Positions 35,513 to 47,277 are shown, counted from the stretch's first letter. The stretch is 64,000 nucleotides of DNA from Toxorhynchites rutilus septentrionalis (GCF_029784135.1 NC_073744.1:34734061-34798060); one strand, 5' to 3'. Notes: generated from the sequence alone by a model not told the origin. Translations and numbers: made by a program.

Positions 35513-37985
35513 AATTCCAAATTTTGAAATTACCGAAGATTAAAACAAAAATAGTATGGTAAAAAATATTTCAAAAATTAAAATTCATTTTTCTCAAAAA
35601 CGTATTTTTCAAGAATTCTCAAAAAGAAATTACATAAATAGCTCACACACTACCCAACAAGTCACATATACAATGGAAGATGGGCGCTTTTACAAGATTT
35701 TTTTGTCTAACAACAACTTTTTCATTTTTTTTACCAAAAATTACAACTAATACTAATTTCGTTTAAAGTTAAGATAGTGATATAGCGAAATCGACAAAGT
35801 TGTAGATCTCATTGATATACGAACATTTGTCGAAGACTTAAGGTTTCTATTTTTTATAGTTTATGGAATATAAGATATTATTTATGCAGGCTCCTGGAAA
35901 ATCAATGAATTACTTGTAATATTTATGTGTGTGAATTTTCGCGTTTGACATATCCTTGACATGTTTCTCAATGGAAAAAAAATTGCAGAAGATGCCAATC
36001 GCGATAATTTACACACAAAAGTATAACAAGTCAAACATTAATAGTAGTTTTTCAAAAGAATTTAAAAAATTAAGAATATTTGTTTGGAAAACTCTTTCCC
36101 TGCAGCAACACTCAACAAAATTTTAGTCAATGAATGAAATATAGAAAATTAACTGAGTTGTCATTTTAAAATATCAAACAAATATTTAAAAAAAATCATC
36201 GAAAAAAAATTTCATTTTCACGAATTTCATGCCAACTCGATTGGCTGTTGGCAGCACCATTCCAGATAACAGTGTAACGCTGTGGGTGTGAACACATGGG
36301 TCTTTTAAGCAACTTTGCATACTCGAAATAATCATAAAAAATAAAAATTAGACTATTTCTTGAAAAGGACCAAAAGTTCTTTCTTGAAAAATGATAACTC
36401 AAACAATATAATACCTTCAAAATTTTGGTCAAAGATGAAATGTAGGAAATAGAATTTCCTAAAAAAAATGCCAAAATAAAAAAAAATAATTTAGCTGAAA
36501 AAAATATTTAGAACATAAAAACTCATTTTTCTGAAAAAGTATTTTTTTAAATTCTCAAAAAAAATTTACGAATAGCACTTACAATTTCCAACAAGTACGT
36601 CCATATTTTTTTTAAAAATTACAACTAATCCTAATTTTGTTGAAAGTCAAGATAGCAATAAAGTGTATTCGACAAAGTTTTAGAATATTAGAATATGAAC
36701 TTTTGCCGAAGATGTCAACTTTCTATCTTTGATAGTTTCTGGAATATAAGGCATTTTTATAGGGAGACTCCTTAAAAATATGTTTTTGCCCGTAACATTT
36801 TTGTGTGTAAATTCTCACGTTTGACATGTTCTTGCCATGTTTATGAATATTAAAAAAGGCAACAGAGCATGTAAATCGCGATAATTTATACATGAAAATG
36901 TTGTGAGTTAAACATTAATATTAATTTTTCAAAAAAAAAAAAAAAGAAAAAGTTGTTGTTCGAAAAAACGAAAACCGAAAAACGAAAACGAAAACTCCTA
37001 AAAAATATTTTTTTGCCCGTAACATTTTTGTGTGTAAACTATCGCGTTTGACATGTTCTTGCCATGTTTATGAGTATTAAAAAAGGTAACAGAGCATGTA
37101 AATCGCGATAATTTATACATGAAAATGTTGTGAGTTAAACATTAATATTATTTTTTCAAAAAAAAAAAACGAAAAAATTGTTGTTCGAAGAACCTTTTCT
37201 CTGTAATGTATCGGTGACTTGTTGGAAATTGTATAGGCTATTCATATATATTTTTCAGAATTTACAGAAAAACATTTTTTGGAAAACAATAAATTTTAAT
37301 TTTTAAAATTTTTTTTTTTCGAAAATAAGACTGACATTCATAACGAAAACATGAATAATTACCTGCATTCCATTTGTTGATTAAAATTTTGTAGGTTTGA
37401 TAGATTTTGTGTGGCAAACCTTTTTGAGATTAAAATTTTTTTTGCAACTTTTTTTCCTAAAATCTTAATTTAAGATCTACAAAATGTTGGTTAAAGAATG
37501 AAATGTAGGAAATAATAAGGGTTTTCATTAAAAAATTACAAAAAAAAAGTTCATTTTTGAATAAGATCTAAAACTTTGTCGAATACAGAATATCGCTATC
37601 TTGACTTTTAACAAAATTAGGAATAGTTGTAATTTTTTTCAAAGAAAACAAGAAAAAGTTCTTGTTAGAACCACTGTATTCCCTCTTTCCATTTTTCGAT
37701 GTACGAGCGACTTGTTGAAAATTACAAGGGCTATTCACATATTTTTTGTAAGAATTTAAAAAAATCGTTTTTGAGAAAATGAGTTTCAAATTTTAAAATA
37801 ATTTTTTCTCAGCGAAATTTATTTAAAATTTCTTTTTGGTATTTTTTTATAAAAATTTGAACAATTTTCTTCAATTCACCCTTACAAACATCCATCGTAA
37901 ATTTTGAGGATGTTTCAGTTTTTGAGTTATATTTTTGTTTTTTAAATATTAAGAACAAAATTATGAAACAATTCTTGTCTGAATA
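35513..37985. repeat. AT-rich dispersed repeats, several copies in both orientations
   Basis: At least four partial copies of the family described at 23264-24350 occur, some reversed (the stem-loop at 36231-36253 is on the minus strand). A near-identical local duplication repeats CATGTTCTTGCCATGTTTATGA and the following TTAAAAAAGG, AACAGAGCATGTAAATCGCG at about 36820-36890 and 37050-37115. There is no coding capacity. Confidence 0.7.
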
Positions 37986-39268
37986 AAGGGTGTGTCACAT
38001 CAAATTGCATCACGGAAAAAACGCTGTATAAATTCGCCCAGTAGACCGATCCTTTTGAAAATTTTAGACAGTAAAATAAAAATTATTACACAACTTTTGG
38101 CATTTTCTTTTTATTCATACTTCGAGCCCAAGCCCGTATGCTCGCACCTTCCTCTTTACCCCGTCCATAAGGTTCTGTACAACGTCAGGTTGTAGTTTTT
38201 TTTGAACAGAAATCCATTTTCTCTTGAAGTCCGCCTCCGATTTGACAACTTTTGGGTTCTTCCGGAGGGCCTGCTTCATAATCGCCCAATATTTCTCCGG
38301 CGCGTTGGGCGGGTTCATTTCCTTTGGCACGAAGGTGACCCCGTTGGCTTCGTACCACTCCAACACGTCCTTTGAATAGTGGCACGGAGCGAGATCCGGC
38401 CAGAAGATGGTCGGGCCCTCGTGCTGCTTCAATAGTGGTAGTAAGCGCTTCTGTAGGCACTCCTTAAGGTAAACCTGCCCGTTTACCGTGCCGGTCATCA
38501 CGAAGGGGGCGCTCCGCTTTCCGCAAGAGCAGATCGCTTGCCACACCATGTACTTTTTGGCAAACTTGGATAGTTTCTACTTGCGAATCTCCTCCGGAAC
38601 GCTGAATTTGTCCTCTGCGGAGAAGAACAACAGGCCCGGCAGCTGACGAAAGTCCGCTTTGACGTAGGTTTCGTCGTCCATTACCAGGCAATGCGGCTTC
38701 GTCAGCATTTCGGTGTACAGCTTCCGGGTTCGCGTCTTCCCCACCATGTTTTGCCTTTCGTCGCGGTTAGGAGCCTTCTGAATCTTGTATGTACGCAGGC
38801 CCTCCCGCTGCTTGGTCCGCTGGACGAATGAACTTGACAAATTCAGCTTATTGGCGACATCCCGGACCGAACTTCTCGGATCACGTCTAAACTGCTTAAC
38901 TACGCGCTTGTGATCTTTTTCACTGACGGAGCATCCATTTTTGCCGTTCTTCACCTTCCGGTCGATGGTTAGGTTCTCGAAGAATCGTTTTAGTACTCTG
39001 CTGACAGTGGATTGGACGATTCCCAGCATCTTACCGATGTCCCGATGTGACAACTCCGGATTCTCGAAATGAGTGCACAGGATTAATTCACGACGCTCTT
39101 TTTCGTTCGACGACATTTTTCCAAATTTACGAAAAATTGACAGTGAAGCATGGCCAACGTGATATATACACTCTTATCTGATTATAAGCGAAAGCTGAAG
39201 ATATAATTCCTAAAAATTAAATTTCTACAGCGTTTTTTCCGTGATGCAATTTGATGTGACACACCCTT
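37986..39268 (-). mobile_element. ITmD37E-type Tc1/mariner element with 43-bp perfect ends
   Basis: The terminal inverted repeats start AAGGGTGTGTCACATCAAAT and are identical over 43 bp (37986-38028 and 39226-39268). TA flanks both ends (37984-37985, 39269-39270). The element is inserted in the AT-rich repeat family. The perfect ends suggest a fairly recent insertion, although the transposase inside is broken. Confidence 0.9.
38115..39116 (-). pseudogene. ITmD37E-type transposase, one nonsense codon and a catalytic deletion
   Basis: ATG at 39116 opens a frame to the stop at 38115, 334 codons, interrupted by one TAG at codon 180 (EEIRK, stop, KLSKFAKKY). The N-terminus has two helix-turn-helix parts (GKMLGIVQSTVSRVLKRF and VRDVANKLNLSSSFVQR). 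Catalytic motifs follow: first Asp in CLVMDDETYVK, second in TIFWPDLAPCHYSK. The third acid lies in NPPNAPEKYW, where the family as I know it has about five more residues before the E-K-Y-W. This looks like a 15-nt in-frame deletion that shortens the D-E spacing. Both lesions predict an inactive enzyme. Confidence 0.88.
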
Positions 39269-40590
39269 TATTTCAAGTATGCAAAGTTGCTTAAAAGACC
39301 CATGTGTTTACACCCACAACGTTTCACTAATATCTGAGATGGTGCTGCCAACTCTTAAGACGAGTTGGCCTGAAATGTGTCATTTTGAAAATTAAAATTT
39401 TCTAAAATTCTGAAAAAGAATATTTGAATACAATTACCAACAAGTGATTCATACATCGAAAGAAGGACACTGTCACAGGGAAAAAGTTTTCCTAACAACA
39501 CTTTTTTCATCTTTTATTTGAAAATTACTACTCATGTCTAACTCGTAACTTTTTTATGTGTAAATGATCGCGATTAACATGTTCTGCATATTTTCTCCTT
39601 TTTGTTCAAGAATTTACACACAACAATGTTTGACATACAGTAAACCCCGTGGTAAACTCACCGAAAAGGAAATATATTTTTTTTAAGACTTTATCAAACT
39701 TCAGTTCGTTGTAAATTCTTGACCATTTAGGAAACGTAACATCAAAAATGGAATCTACATGCGATTCTACTGGAAAAAAATGTAAAACGTTTTATCCTAG
39801 GACTAACAGTTTTCGAGTTATAACCAAATTAATATAATAAAAATAATGTTCGTGAAATATTAGAAAACGCATACTTTGTATATAAATTTACACTATAAAA
39901 AAATGGTTCTATATGAATAAATTCGAAGGAGGTGTTTTTAGATATGAAAATTATTAATATTAAATTATATTTTAAGTGAGAATTTTAACGGGGCATATAA
40001 AATGTTATTTTTACAAAATAGTTAATTGATTTTCCAAAAACTTTGTGTAACATCATATCTTAATCAGACATCTGGATTTTGAGTTATAATTTTTTTTTTT
40101 AAAAAAGATCTATGATTTTGAAAAAGACATTCTAAAAATATCAGTCATGAATGAAAGATGTCGTATGATAATGAAAACTGTAATTTTAGGTAGCTTCCAT
40201 CATATGAACCAAGTTTCAACAAAATCGAAGAGGGTCACGTAAAAATTTGCTGTTTTCCGGCTGATTCGAGGTGGAAGTGTACATTTTTAAAAATATTTTG
40301 TTCTTGAGTGCAATTTGAAAAAAAATTGTTTTGTGAAAATTTGAACAATTTCCAACATGTCAAAAATTTTGTATTCTGTATTATATTTATTGAGTTGAAT
40401 TTTTTTGTGAAAAATTAAGAAAAAAAACTGTGGCCCATTTTTAAAAGTAGTCTAATTATTTATTGGAGATTTCAAGTATGCAAAGTTGTTTAAACGACCA
40501 ACGTCTTTATACCCACAATTTTTCACTCCAATCTAAGATGCTGTCAACTCCTAAGATGAATTCGTATGAAATTCGTCTACTGCACTATGT
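39269..40590 (+). repeat. AT-rich dispersed repeats continue beyond the transposon
   Basis: These are further copies of the family at 23264-24350. The stem-loop at 39347-39369 with its flank ACACCCACAACGTTTCACTA and a more diverged one near 40545-40575 are recognisable. AAGTATGCAAAGTTG precedes both. A TACAGTAAACC start near 39636 resembles a pogo-like terminus without a partner. Confidence 0.65.
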
Positions 40591-42220
40591 GCAAAATTAC
40601 CCAAGATATTCTAGAACACCATGAAAAGGTGTTCTTCTTTTTCGTCATCAAAAACGAAGGGTTAATTTTGCATTCAAACGAAAATATCTCTGTATGCAAA
40701 GATCCTATGGGAACGTCCAATCAATCAAACAAAAGCTGTTTAATAAGACTAATTAGATTCACTATTGAGTTGGTGAGCGAAAAATTGTATTAGCCTACAA
40801 AAAGTTTGCAAAAACAACACACACCCAGATAAAAATGTGTTCGTAAAATGTTTCAAAACTGGAATGAGTCATATCTTCAAAATGATATACATCTCATCTT
40901 CACACAATGATTTTTCCCAATGTTACAGAATTTCAAAAATCACCTAAACATATCGATTTCGCACTCTGTTCGTCTAATCATGTTTTGTCGAGTGAGAAAC
41001 AAAAATTGGGTTGAACTTTGCTTGGGCCGGCTTCGCATGAAGGTTCTGCTTGCTCCGGCATATTTCCGGGCGATATCCTCGTAGCCAATATCAACCCCTA
41101 GTGTTGTAACAACCGAGTGAGATTCCGCCCCGCAACGGCGGACTGATGAATAGTTTCTGCGCTGAATAATGAATCGTTTTCCGAAGAATACAAACGATGC
41201 TTTTAGGTAGGAGTGATTTTCGTCTGTCGGACATCCCCACCCGCAACCAGTCTTCTACCGGAACCTTAAGGCTCGCTGCCCGATGAATCAATCTTTTGAT
41301 AGTGAATTTTCCGAAGCGGAGGAGGAATTTCCCTGGGCTACGAAAATCCATGAAAAATTCTTCTCATCAAAGAACAACGAAACATCAGAGAGTGGGAGAA
41401 GGGAGGAGGGGTGTATGGGACCAGGCACACGCAAACTGATTTGTGTTTGCAAAATTGGTTCTCGTTTGAATACCCTTGGCCTCGTTTGGATGGCTTAGAG
41501 GAGTGCCCATGGATCGCTTTTTGTCCCACCCACACGATGTTCTCTAGGTTTCGGCTTGTCGGATTTTTCTTTGAATCGAGCACTGGGAATGAATGATTTG
41601 CTTCATTGTGACGACTTTGTGAATATACAGAAAAAAGCTCATTTGATAGGGGTGGCATCCGAATCACGTTTGATTCCATTGAATGAGCACCTTTCTGCTC
41701 TGCCTCCCACTGGATGTGGGTGTGTCAATTCCAAATTCGATTTTAATTCATACTGTAAGCCGACAGAGAATCAATTAGCTGACTGTATAGCTTGTAGAAA
41801 TTTTTGGAGCTTTGCTTTTGTTTGACAACAATAAAATGAAATGCCAACTCATTCAATCGGGAGTTGATCTTTCAACGGAAGCAGCAAAAGGATTTGGCAA
41901 AATGAATGAATGCCATTCACAGTCGCTTCTGCTTAATTACTTCGACACGAGGATGCTGTAGGGGGGAATTGATTTCCAAAATTGAAGCCATCCCAAAATC
42001 GGTGATGATATTGGGTTCAATTTCCGGGGGAAATAGACCCGCTAGTGCGATTGATGTTTGATGCATATTTTGCGAGCGAACTCGTTGACTATGTTATAGC
42101 GGCCTTATTTATGGTGAATCATAACTCCCAAGGACATGCCGAGCAAACGAGAATTTGTCGGAGCTCGGAGCCCGATTTGGATTAGCGAATATTTGGTAGA
42201 CAAAACAGAACACTACTCAC
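40591..42220. other. Intron sequence, nothing recognised
   Basis: GC rises towards the FN3 exon at 42221. Frames around 41091-41825 overlap on both strands and have no domain. Confidence 0.45.
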
Positions 42221-42398
42221 CGTAGGGTGGTATCAGTGCCGACCCGACGCGCACTTTGTCAATCACGAACGGCGGTTCGCTTTTGCCTTTCGCGTTCACG
42301 GCGTACACCAGCAGCTGGTAGTCCCGGCCGGGTTCCAGGCTGTGCAGTTTGAACAGCGGCTGCTGCTCCTGGATCCGAAATAACGGTGCTAATGTGGC
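42221..42398 (-). CDS. Sidestep-family gene, internal exon: second half of FN3 domain
   Basis: A 178-nt exon with acceptor CCACAG above 42398 and donor GTGAGT below 42221. It begins in phase 0 and leaves one base. The peptide carries the classic FN3 end, LEPGRDYQLLVYAVN followed by AKGKSEPP, where L-x-P-G-x-x-Y-x-L-x-V-Y-A-x-N marks the F strand. Together with the preceding exon it makes a single FN3 domain split by a phase-0 intron. The leftover G joins TG of the 27140-27350 exon to give Val. The downstream intron is about 14.9 kb and holds the ITmD37E-type transposon, the AT-rich repeats and several MITEs. Confidence 0.92.
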
Positions 42399-43740
42399 CT
42401 GTGGATGAAAACAATAAACAACGGCGGAACGGAGGATTTTCACCACCCACGCAGCCGCCGCCATTCGAATGGGAAGAGAGAGAGAGAGCATGAGTGTAAC
42501 ATATCGTAGCGGGATTAAGTTTTAATTGCTTTTGTGCAGATGTGGTGCAGTCAGAAAGGGGGAGGGGTGATGTGCAATGACAGGATCGGGAGAAGTTGGT
42601 GGTTCTCCGGAAACTATGCGAAGGACACTAGAGCTCAGCTCCAGTACTTAGAGACGTTGTCTGTGACTCTGATAAAGAGCACTCCCCGAGGTCACATGTG
42701 AACGGTTGTGGCTGCACATGCTCGGTTACCTCTTAGCCGAGTTTCGATTCGAGAACTTTCCCTGTTGTCGACTGTACGCTTCCTGCAATGCTCCCACGCG
42801 TGGGAGGGATCGAGTTTTTTGTCATTGTAATTATTATTGTTGTTTGCAGAGAAATAAAGTTACACTTTGGGGGTGAAAAATCAATCGACGGAAATGGGAA
42901 ACGATATCCACTAACGTCAACGTAAATTCGGAAGCTGCACTCTAGCACTTGTAATGAGAGGTTGATTGCATGGTTCAACCAGATATCAAGTTAGTAACAC
43001 GGAAGCTTGTCGATTTTTATTTTAATTGGGGGATAATTTATTTACATTCTCACGTTCACTCTGTTTGGTTCGATTGAAAAAAGAAACGTGAATAAATGGG
43101 CATAATGAACAGGCGATTACAATGCAGAAATTGTAACTTGTGTCAACAACAGAGCCATTTTACGCGGAATCAGCGAAACCACAGTCAATTTAATCGAAAC
43201 TCTCTCCGATCCTTTCACCATGTGATGATGTCAACAATGCTTTTCCCAGACTAATCATAACCTCAAATTTGCCTGTCTAATAGATGACTAGGAATATGAA
43301 ACGTGAAATATCAAATTCGCTATAGATTTCTTAAACTACCATTCACTATTAACTACCAAATTTGAACAGAAAACACCGCAAATATTTTTAAACCATGTTC
43401 ATCTTCAGTATTTTAGAACGAGAGATTTTATCATTGCTGAACTAAAGAATGCAGGCATAGTTTCCCATAACAAGAGAAATAGTTGTACCATGGAATTTTT
43501 ATGCAGATGAAGATTTTTGACATAGAATTACGTCTAACATACACCCAAACTAGCGTTGGCTCAAAACATTTCATCTTTGGCAGAAATGATGTCATTTCAT
43601 GTGCTGGAGAGTCAAATGCGCAAATAAAGAGCTGTTCTAAAAGTTTAAAAATGTTTTGTATGTATGCAAGCAGACATCTCTTTCTGTTTTCTTTTCTCAT
43701 TTCATTTGGGATTGTGCCAAAAAAAAAGTCCATACGACGT
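42399..43740. other. Intron sequence, nothing recognised
   Basis: There is an AGAGAG microsatellite just above the exon (about 42475-42489) and otherwise unremarkable intron sequence. Confidence 0.45.
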
Positions 43741-43815
43741 CAATGGGGATCGAACCAAGGCCGGCTGGAATGCAAAGCTATTTCACACGACCACGCTATC
43801 AATATAGCTGCCAGT
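43741..43815 (-). repeat. tRNA-like SINE head, best preserved copy
   Basis: On the minus strand TGATAGCGTGGTCGTGTG (A-box region) is followed about 35 bp later by CCTTGGTTCGATCCCC, a perfect B box with a paired T stem. The sequence then runs into GACGTCGTATGGAC and a T-run. The A/B spacing is normal, but the 5' and 3' acceptor halves do not pair convincingly. It fits a tRNA-derived SINE with internal Pol III promoter. Confidence 0.6.
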
Positions 43816-43940
43816 GCTGTTATATAGAAGCGTGAGAATATTACACCTCATCATAAAATGAAGTTGAATCTCTTTGAATGTATCTTTCTCTGTCTGGGCC
43901 GTGTATATGGCAAACTATACAAAAAGCTTTCATATGCCTT

Positions 43941-44973
43941 CATTTAAGGTGAAGGTGGAAGCTAGTCAAAAATGGCGCTCATTTCTTTCATCTCCCTCCC
44001 TCACTCCTCGCCCGAAAATCAATAATTTTGCGAAACAGTGTGAAGAAAATGATCGTTTTCGCAAACTTCCCATCAAGTAATATCAAGCAAACTCTAATCG
44101 ATTACTCACAAGATATTAAATTTTCATCTGCTGTCGCACTGTATAGTGAAAAATGTCGAAAACTCGAGTTAGTGCTCTGAAAGTTAAATTTTCGGCAATG
44201 GTTTTGTTTGTATTGGTGAAAGCATCGTTATTTTTTCGACACTGATGCCAGACAACATCATCGAAACAGCTATAAAAACCACTCAATAAAATGTCATTCC
44301 TGAGTCATAGCGTTTCATGTCATGAAAATCAATAGAATAAAATTGTGTCGATATCAATACACTTATTATTATTACGTTTAATGGGTCTATAATGTAAATT
44401 TTAGCAACTTTAACATTGAGTAAGAACATTGTATTGCAGAGCTCGGAACACTGCCATGGCTGCATAAGCTTTCAAAAACAGTAAACGGAAAAATATTACA
44501 TTCAATCAAAATGACTCGGTCAACGAAGAGAAGGGTTAAGGCTCTCCAACGTGAATATGTGAAAACAATACGATCAACGAAGGAAAATGTTAAGGAATTA
44601 TCAACATCGAGTTACTATACGGAAGAACATGTTAATACCAAAAGAGCCCCAATTCGCATATGTTATAAATTTGCTTATGTTGCGCTCGCGTATAATCAGA
44701 ATTTTACTTCATACGTAAATGAACCTTCTATATATATTTATATTTGCAATTGTTCATCGGAACATATCGTTCATACATTTTACTTTAGTATTGAATTGTT
44801 TTTTTTTCAAATGTATCCAAAGACTCGTGTCAATGAAGCGCCACACAGTCTGATAAGTGAATTGATCTATTTACGTGTTCTTTGCTCTACTCTCACAAAC
44901 ACTATTACCCCATTTTTACACGTGGGTTTACCTAGACTACTACAATGGCTAGCTTCCACCTTCACCTTAAATG
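43941..44973. repeat. 25-bp perfect inverted repeat enclosing about 1 kb
   Basis: CATTTAAGGTGAAGGTGGAA plus GCTAG at 43941-43965 is repeated exactly in reverse complement at 44949-44973. No direct repeat was identified outside. It may be the ends of a non-autonomous element, or two copies of a short repeat in opposite directions. The orphan frame at 44511-45044 overlaps its right arm. Confidence 0.65.
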
Positions 44974-45044
44974 TGTCTCCTGTTTCGCTCATATTGGCTC
45001 TCGCGTATATGTCATATAAATTATATACAAGTATTGGGGAGTAG
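44511..45044 (+). CDS. Orphan 177-codon open frame (doubtful gene)
   Basis: ATG at 44511 (context CAAAATGAC) begins a basic segment with an internal repeat, STKRRVKALQREYVKTIRSTKENVKEL-like in two halves (split here at IR). It goes on to hydrophobic parts (ICYKFAYVALAY and LILALAYMSYKLY) and ends at 45044. The right arm of the 25-bp inverted repeat lies inside the frame. No domain is recognised. Composition and low-complexity TATATA codons argue that much of it is chance; the basic N-terminal part is the more protein-like. Confidence 0.25.
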   Translation: MTRSTKRRVKALQREYVKTIRSTKENVKELSTSSYYTEEHVNTKRAPIRICYKFAYVALAYNQNFTSYVNEPSIYIYICNCSSEHIVHTFYFSIELFFFQMYPKTRVNEAPHSLISELIYLRVLCSTLTNTITPFLHVGLPRLLQWLASTFTLNVSPVSLILALAYMSYKLYTSIGE

Positions 45045-45462
45045 AACATCTTCTGTTATTTTTCAGCTCATTTAATGTAATAAATCGGGATGCCATAACA
45101 TGTGCTGAAAATTAACTTTGGGTGTGTTTGGGTGTATATATCGGTTGCGTCACCAAAAACTATTTAATTTTATTGCGCATGTTACTCAATCATTTCTGGA
45201 TGGGCTCACGAGATTTTGGCACCAACGGATTTTGATGTTCCCCATCAATCTATTGTAATAGAGAATTTTTCTTTTTCAATAGCTAGATTGTTAAAATAGC
45301 GTTGTAATGAGAACTTATATTTTCCCATACTTTGGTGGTTCTGTCGTACAAATGCCACGTTGCGTCCCGGAACAGTATCCGTGCAATAGGTATCAAGGAT
45401 GGTTTTCAAGATTGATGCTTAAGTTCGACCATAAGCAACCAGCAGTCAGTAGCGAACATTAA

Positions 45463-45648
45463 CCCTTTCATTACGGCAGTGTGCTCCGCTGAAGCGCTAC
45501 CCCTGTACGGAGCACTGCGCCGAAAAGTATGCACATCGCGCTGGTGTGATCGAAGAGCAGTATGAATTTCATGTCGTCTAAAGACGACGCTCGTACACAC
45601 AGCTCGTCGCGCGGATGTCGTCTATAGACGACGCTCGTAACGAAAGGG
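45463..45648. mobile_element. piggyBac-type MITE flanked by TTAA
   Basis: The 186-bp element starts CCCTTTCATTACG and ends CGTAACGAAAGGG, inverted repeats with one mismatch over 13 bp. TTAA stands directly outside on both sides (45459-45462, 45649-45652), the hallmark of piggyBac targets. Inside, TCGTCTAAAGACGACGCTCG and TCGTCTATAGACGACGCTCG are near-identical palindromic units. The interior is GC-rich against its surroundings. No transposase. Confidence 0.88.
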
Positions 45649-45805
45649 TTAAAGTTCAGAGTTAACTTGAAAATTTTCCAACTGACTTTTTGTTATTTTT
45701 CTGTTCTGCCAATCGCTCGGTTCGCTTAGTGTATGCATTCAAAATGAAACAAAAATGGTAACGTAATCCTACGTCAACTATGCGGTCGTGTTTCGGATAT
45801 ATACA

Positions 45806-45912
45806 CAGCCATTTCATGCCAAACCGATATAGTGGTTCTCAAATTTTTGTAAAAATTTACAGTCTCGTTCCTTATCACAAAATATTAGATCAGTATTGTT
45901 TTATTTTTTTCA
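45806..45912 (+). repeat. Dispersed repeat, second copy at 30410-30530
   Basis: It is preceded by a copy of the GCGGTCGTGT motif (45764-45792) and ends exactly where the Helitron terminus begins at 45913. Confidence 0.6.
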
Positions 45913-46851
45913 CTAGCTCACCCGGCAAACTTCGTCCCGCCAAAAATTTGTTTTTTTGTTATCAATACCTTGAAACATTCACGTTTTTTTACTAGGCGCA
46001 AGTTCATGAGTCCAATCGCAGAACTGTTCATTGATTGATATTTTAATCGACCCCGTTGAATTTACCTTTTACTGAAAAATTCCCAATACATCTACCAAAA
46101 CTCATCATTATAATATCAGATTATTTTCAGACACAATTCTCGTTCAAGATTTTTTAACCACTTGCAAATAACATGTTTCTCCGTTACATGGAATAAATGT
46201 TTGATACAGAAAATATGATAGAATAAAGACAGACCTCTCCCCTCTTCTCCCCTTAGAGAGGGGGGAGGAGTATCTATTCACCATAGAAATGTTTCGTGCC
46301 CCCTAAAATCTTCACATGCCTAATTTGGCTCCATTTGCTTGATTAGTTTTCGATTTATACAGAAATTTGTTTTTCATTTGTATGACAGCCCACCCTAAGA
46401 GAGGGTGAGGAGTGTCGAACCACCATAGAAACATTTATTGCATCCTAAAACCTCCACATGCCAAATTTGGCGTCGTTTGCTTGATTAGTTCTCGAGTTAT
46501 GCGGAAACCCCATAAAACCTCCACATGCCAAATTTAGTTCCGTTTGCTTGATTAGTTCTTAAACTATGCGGAAATGTATGCTTCATTTGTATGGCAGCCC
46601 CCCTTCCCCCTCAGAGAGACGGGGGGAGTGTCTATTCGCCATAGAAAAGTTTTGTGTCCCTTAAAACCTTCGCATGTCAAATCGGTATTTTCTTGATTAG
46701 TTTTCGAGTCATGCAAAAATTTGTCTTTCATTTGTATCTTGTATCTAACCACCGTAAAAACATATTTATTGCACCCTAAAACCTTCACATGCCAAATTTG
46801 GTTATGTTTGCTTGATTAATCTCGAGTGATATAGAATTTTTGTGTTTCAAA
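45913..46851 (-). mobile_element. Helitron-like element, intact 3' end, with internal tandem repeats
   Basis: On the minus strand the element ends GAAGTTTGCCGGGTGAGCTAG at 45913, followed by T. Between about 46240 and 46850 four to five diverged units of about 115-130 bp follow one another, each with GCTTGATTAGTT-TCGA, a CATTTGTATGGCAGCCC-type block and CACCATAGAAA. No Helitron 5' end is found; the element stops abruptly at the mitochondrial segment. Confidence 0.75.
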
Positions 46852-47277
46852 TCCTGCGAGAATTAAAAGGCCTACTTTTAGGCATCCAGCAAATCGAAAT
46901 AAATGTTGATAAAGAATTGGGTCTCCTCCTTCAATTTCCTCCAAAATGAACTATTTAAATGACGAACTGTAAGTAAATACTGGTAAAGATAGACAAGAAG
47001 AACAGATGTAATAATTACTGATCAAACAAATAAAAATGTTAGATCTGAAAAAGAAAATAACGGAATAATAGCTCCTAAAATGAATGAAACTCCTGCTAAA
47101 TGAAGAGAGAAAATTGTTAAATGAATAGATGATCCATTATGAGCAATATTAGCTAAAAGTGGTGAGGAGGGTGGGGGCGGTTAAATTGTTCATCCTGTTC
47201 CTGACCCATTCTCAACCACTCTGTTTGAAGGTAAAAGAGTAATAGAAGGGAGAGAAGTCAAAATCTTATATTATTTA
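46852..47277 (-). pseudogene. COX1: NUMT: fragment of mitochondrial cytochrome c oxidase subunit I
   Basis: The minus strand aligns in order with insect COI. It has AATAATATAAGATTTTGA near the start, AACAGGATGAACA, TCTCTTCATTTAGCAGGAGT, TTATTTGTTTGATCAGTAAT, and GGAGACCCAATTCTTTATCA with ACATTTATTTCG near the end. TGA occurs where mitochondrial Trp is expected. Several internal deletions and substitutions (the segment is about 430 nt against roughly 500 in the gene) show it is a dead nuclear copy. Helitron sequence abuts both sides. It covers part of the usual DNA barcode region. The fragment is not expressed as a protein. Confidence 0.92.

Noticed and set aside
43741..43815. A functional tRNA gene on the minus strand
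   Set aside because: A and B boxes are good, but the acceptor arms do not pair and the anticodon stem is poor; a SINE head is the better reading.
47012..47277. Reading the COI segment as a real mitochondrial contig join
   Set aside because: The segment has internal deletions and is bounded by nuclear Helitron sequence, so a NUMT is the simpler explanation; long reads would settle it.
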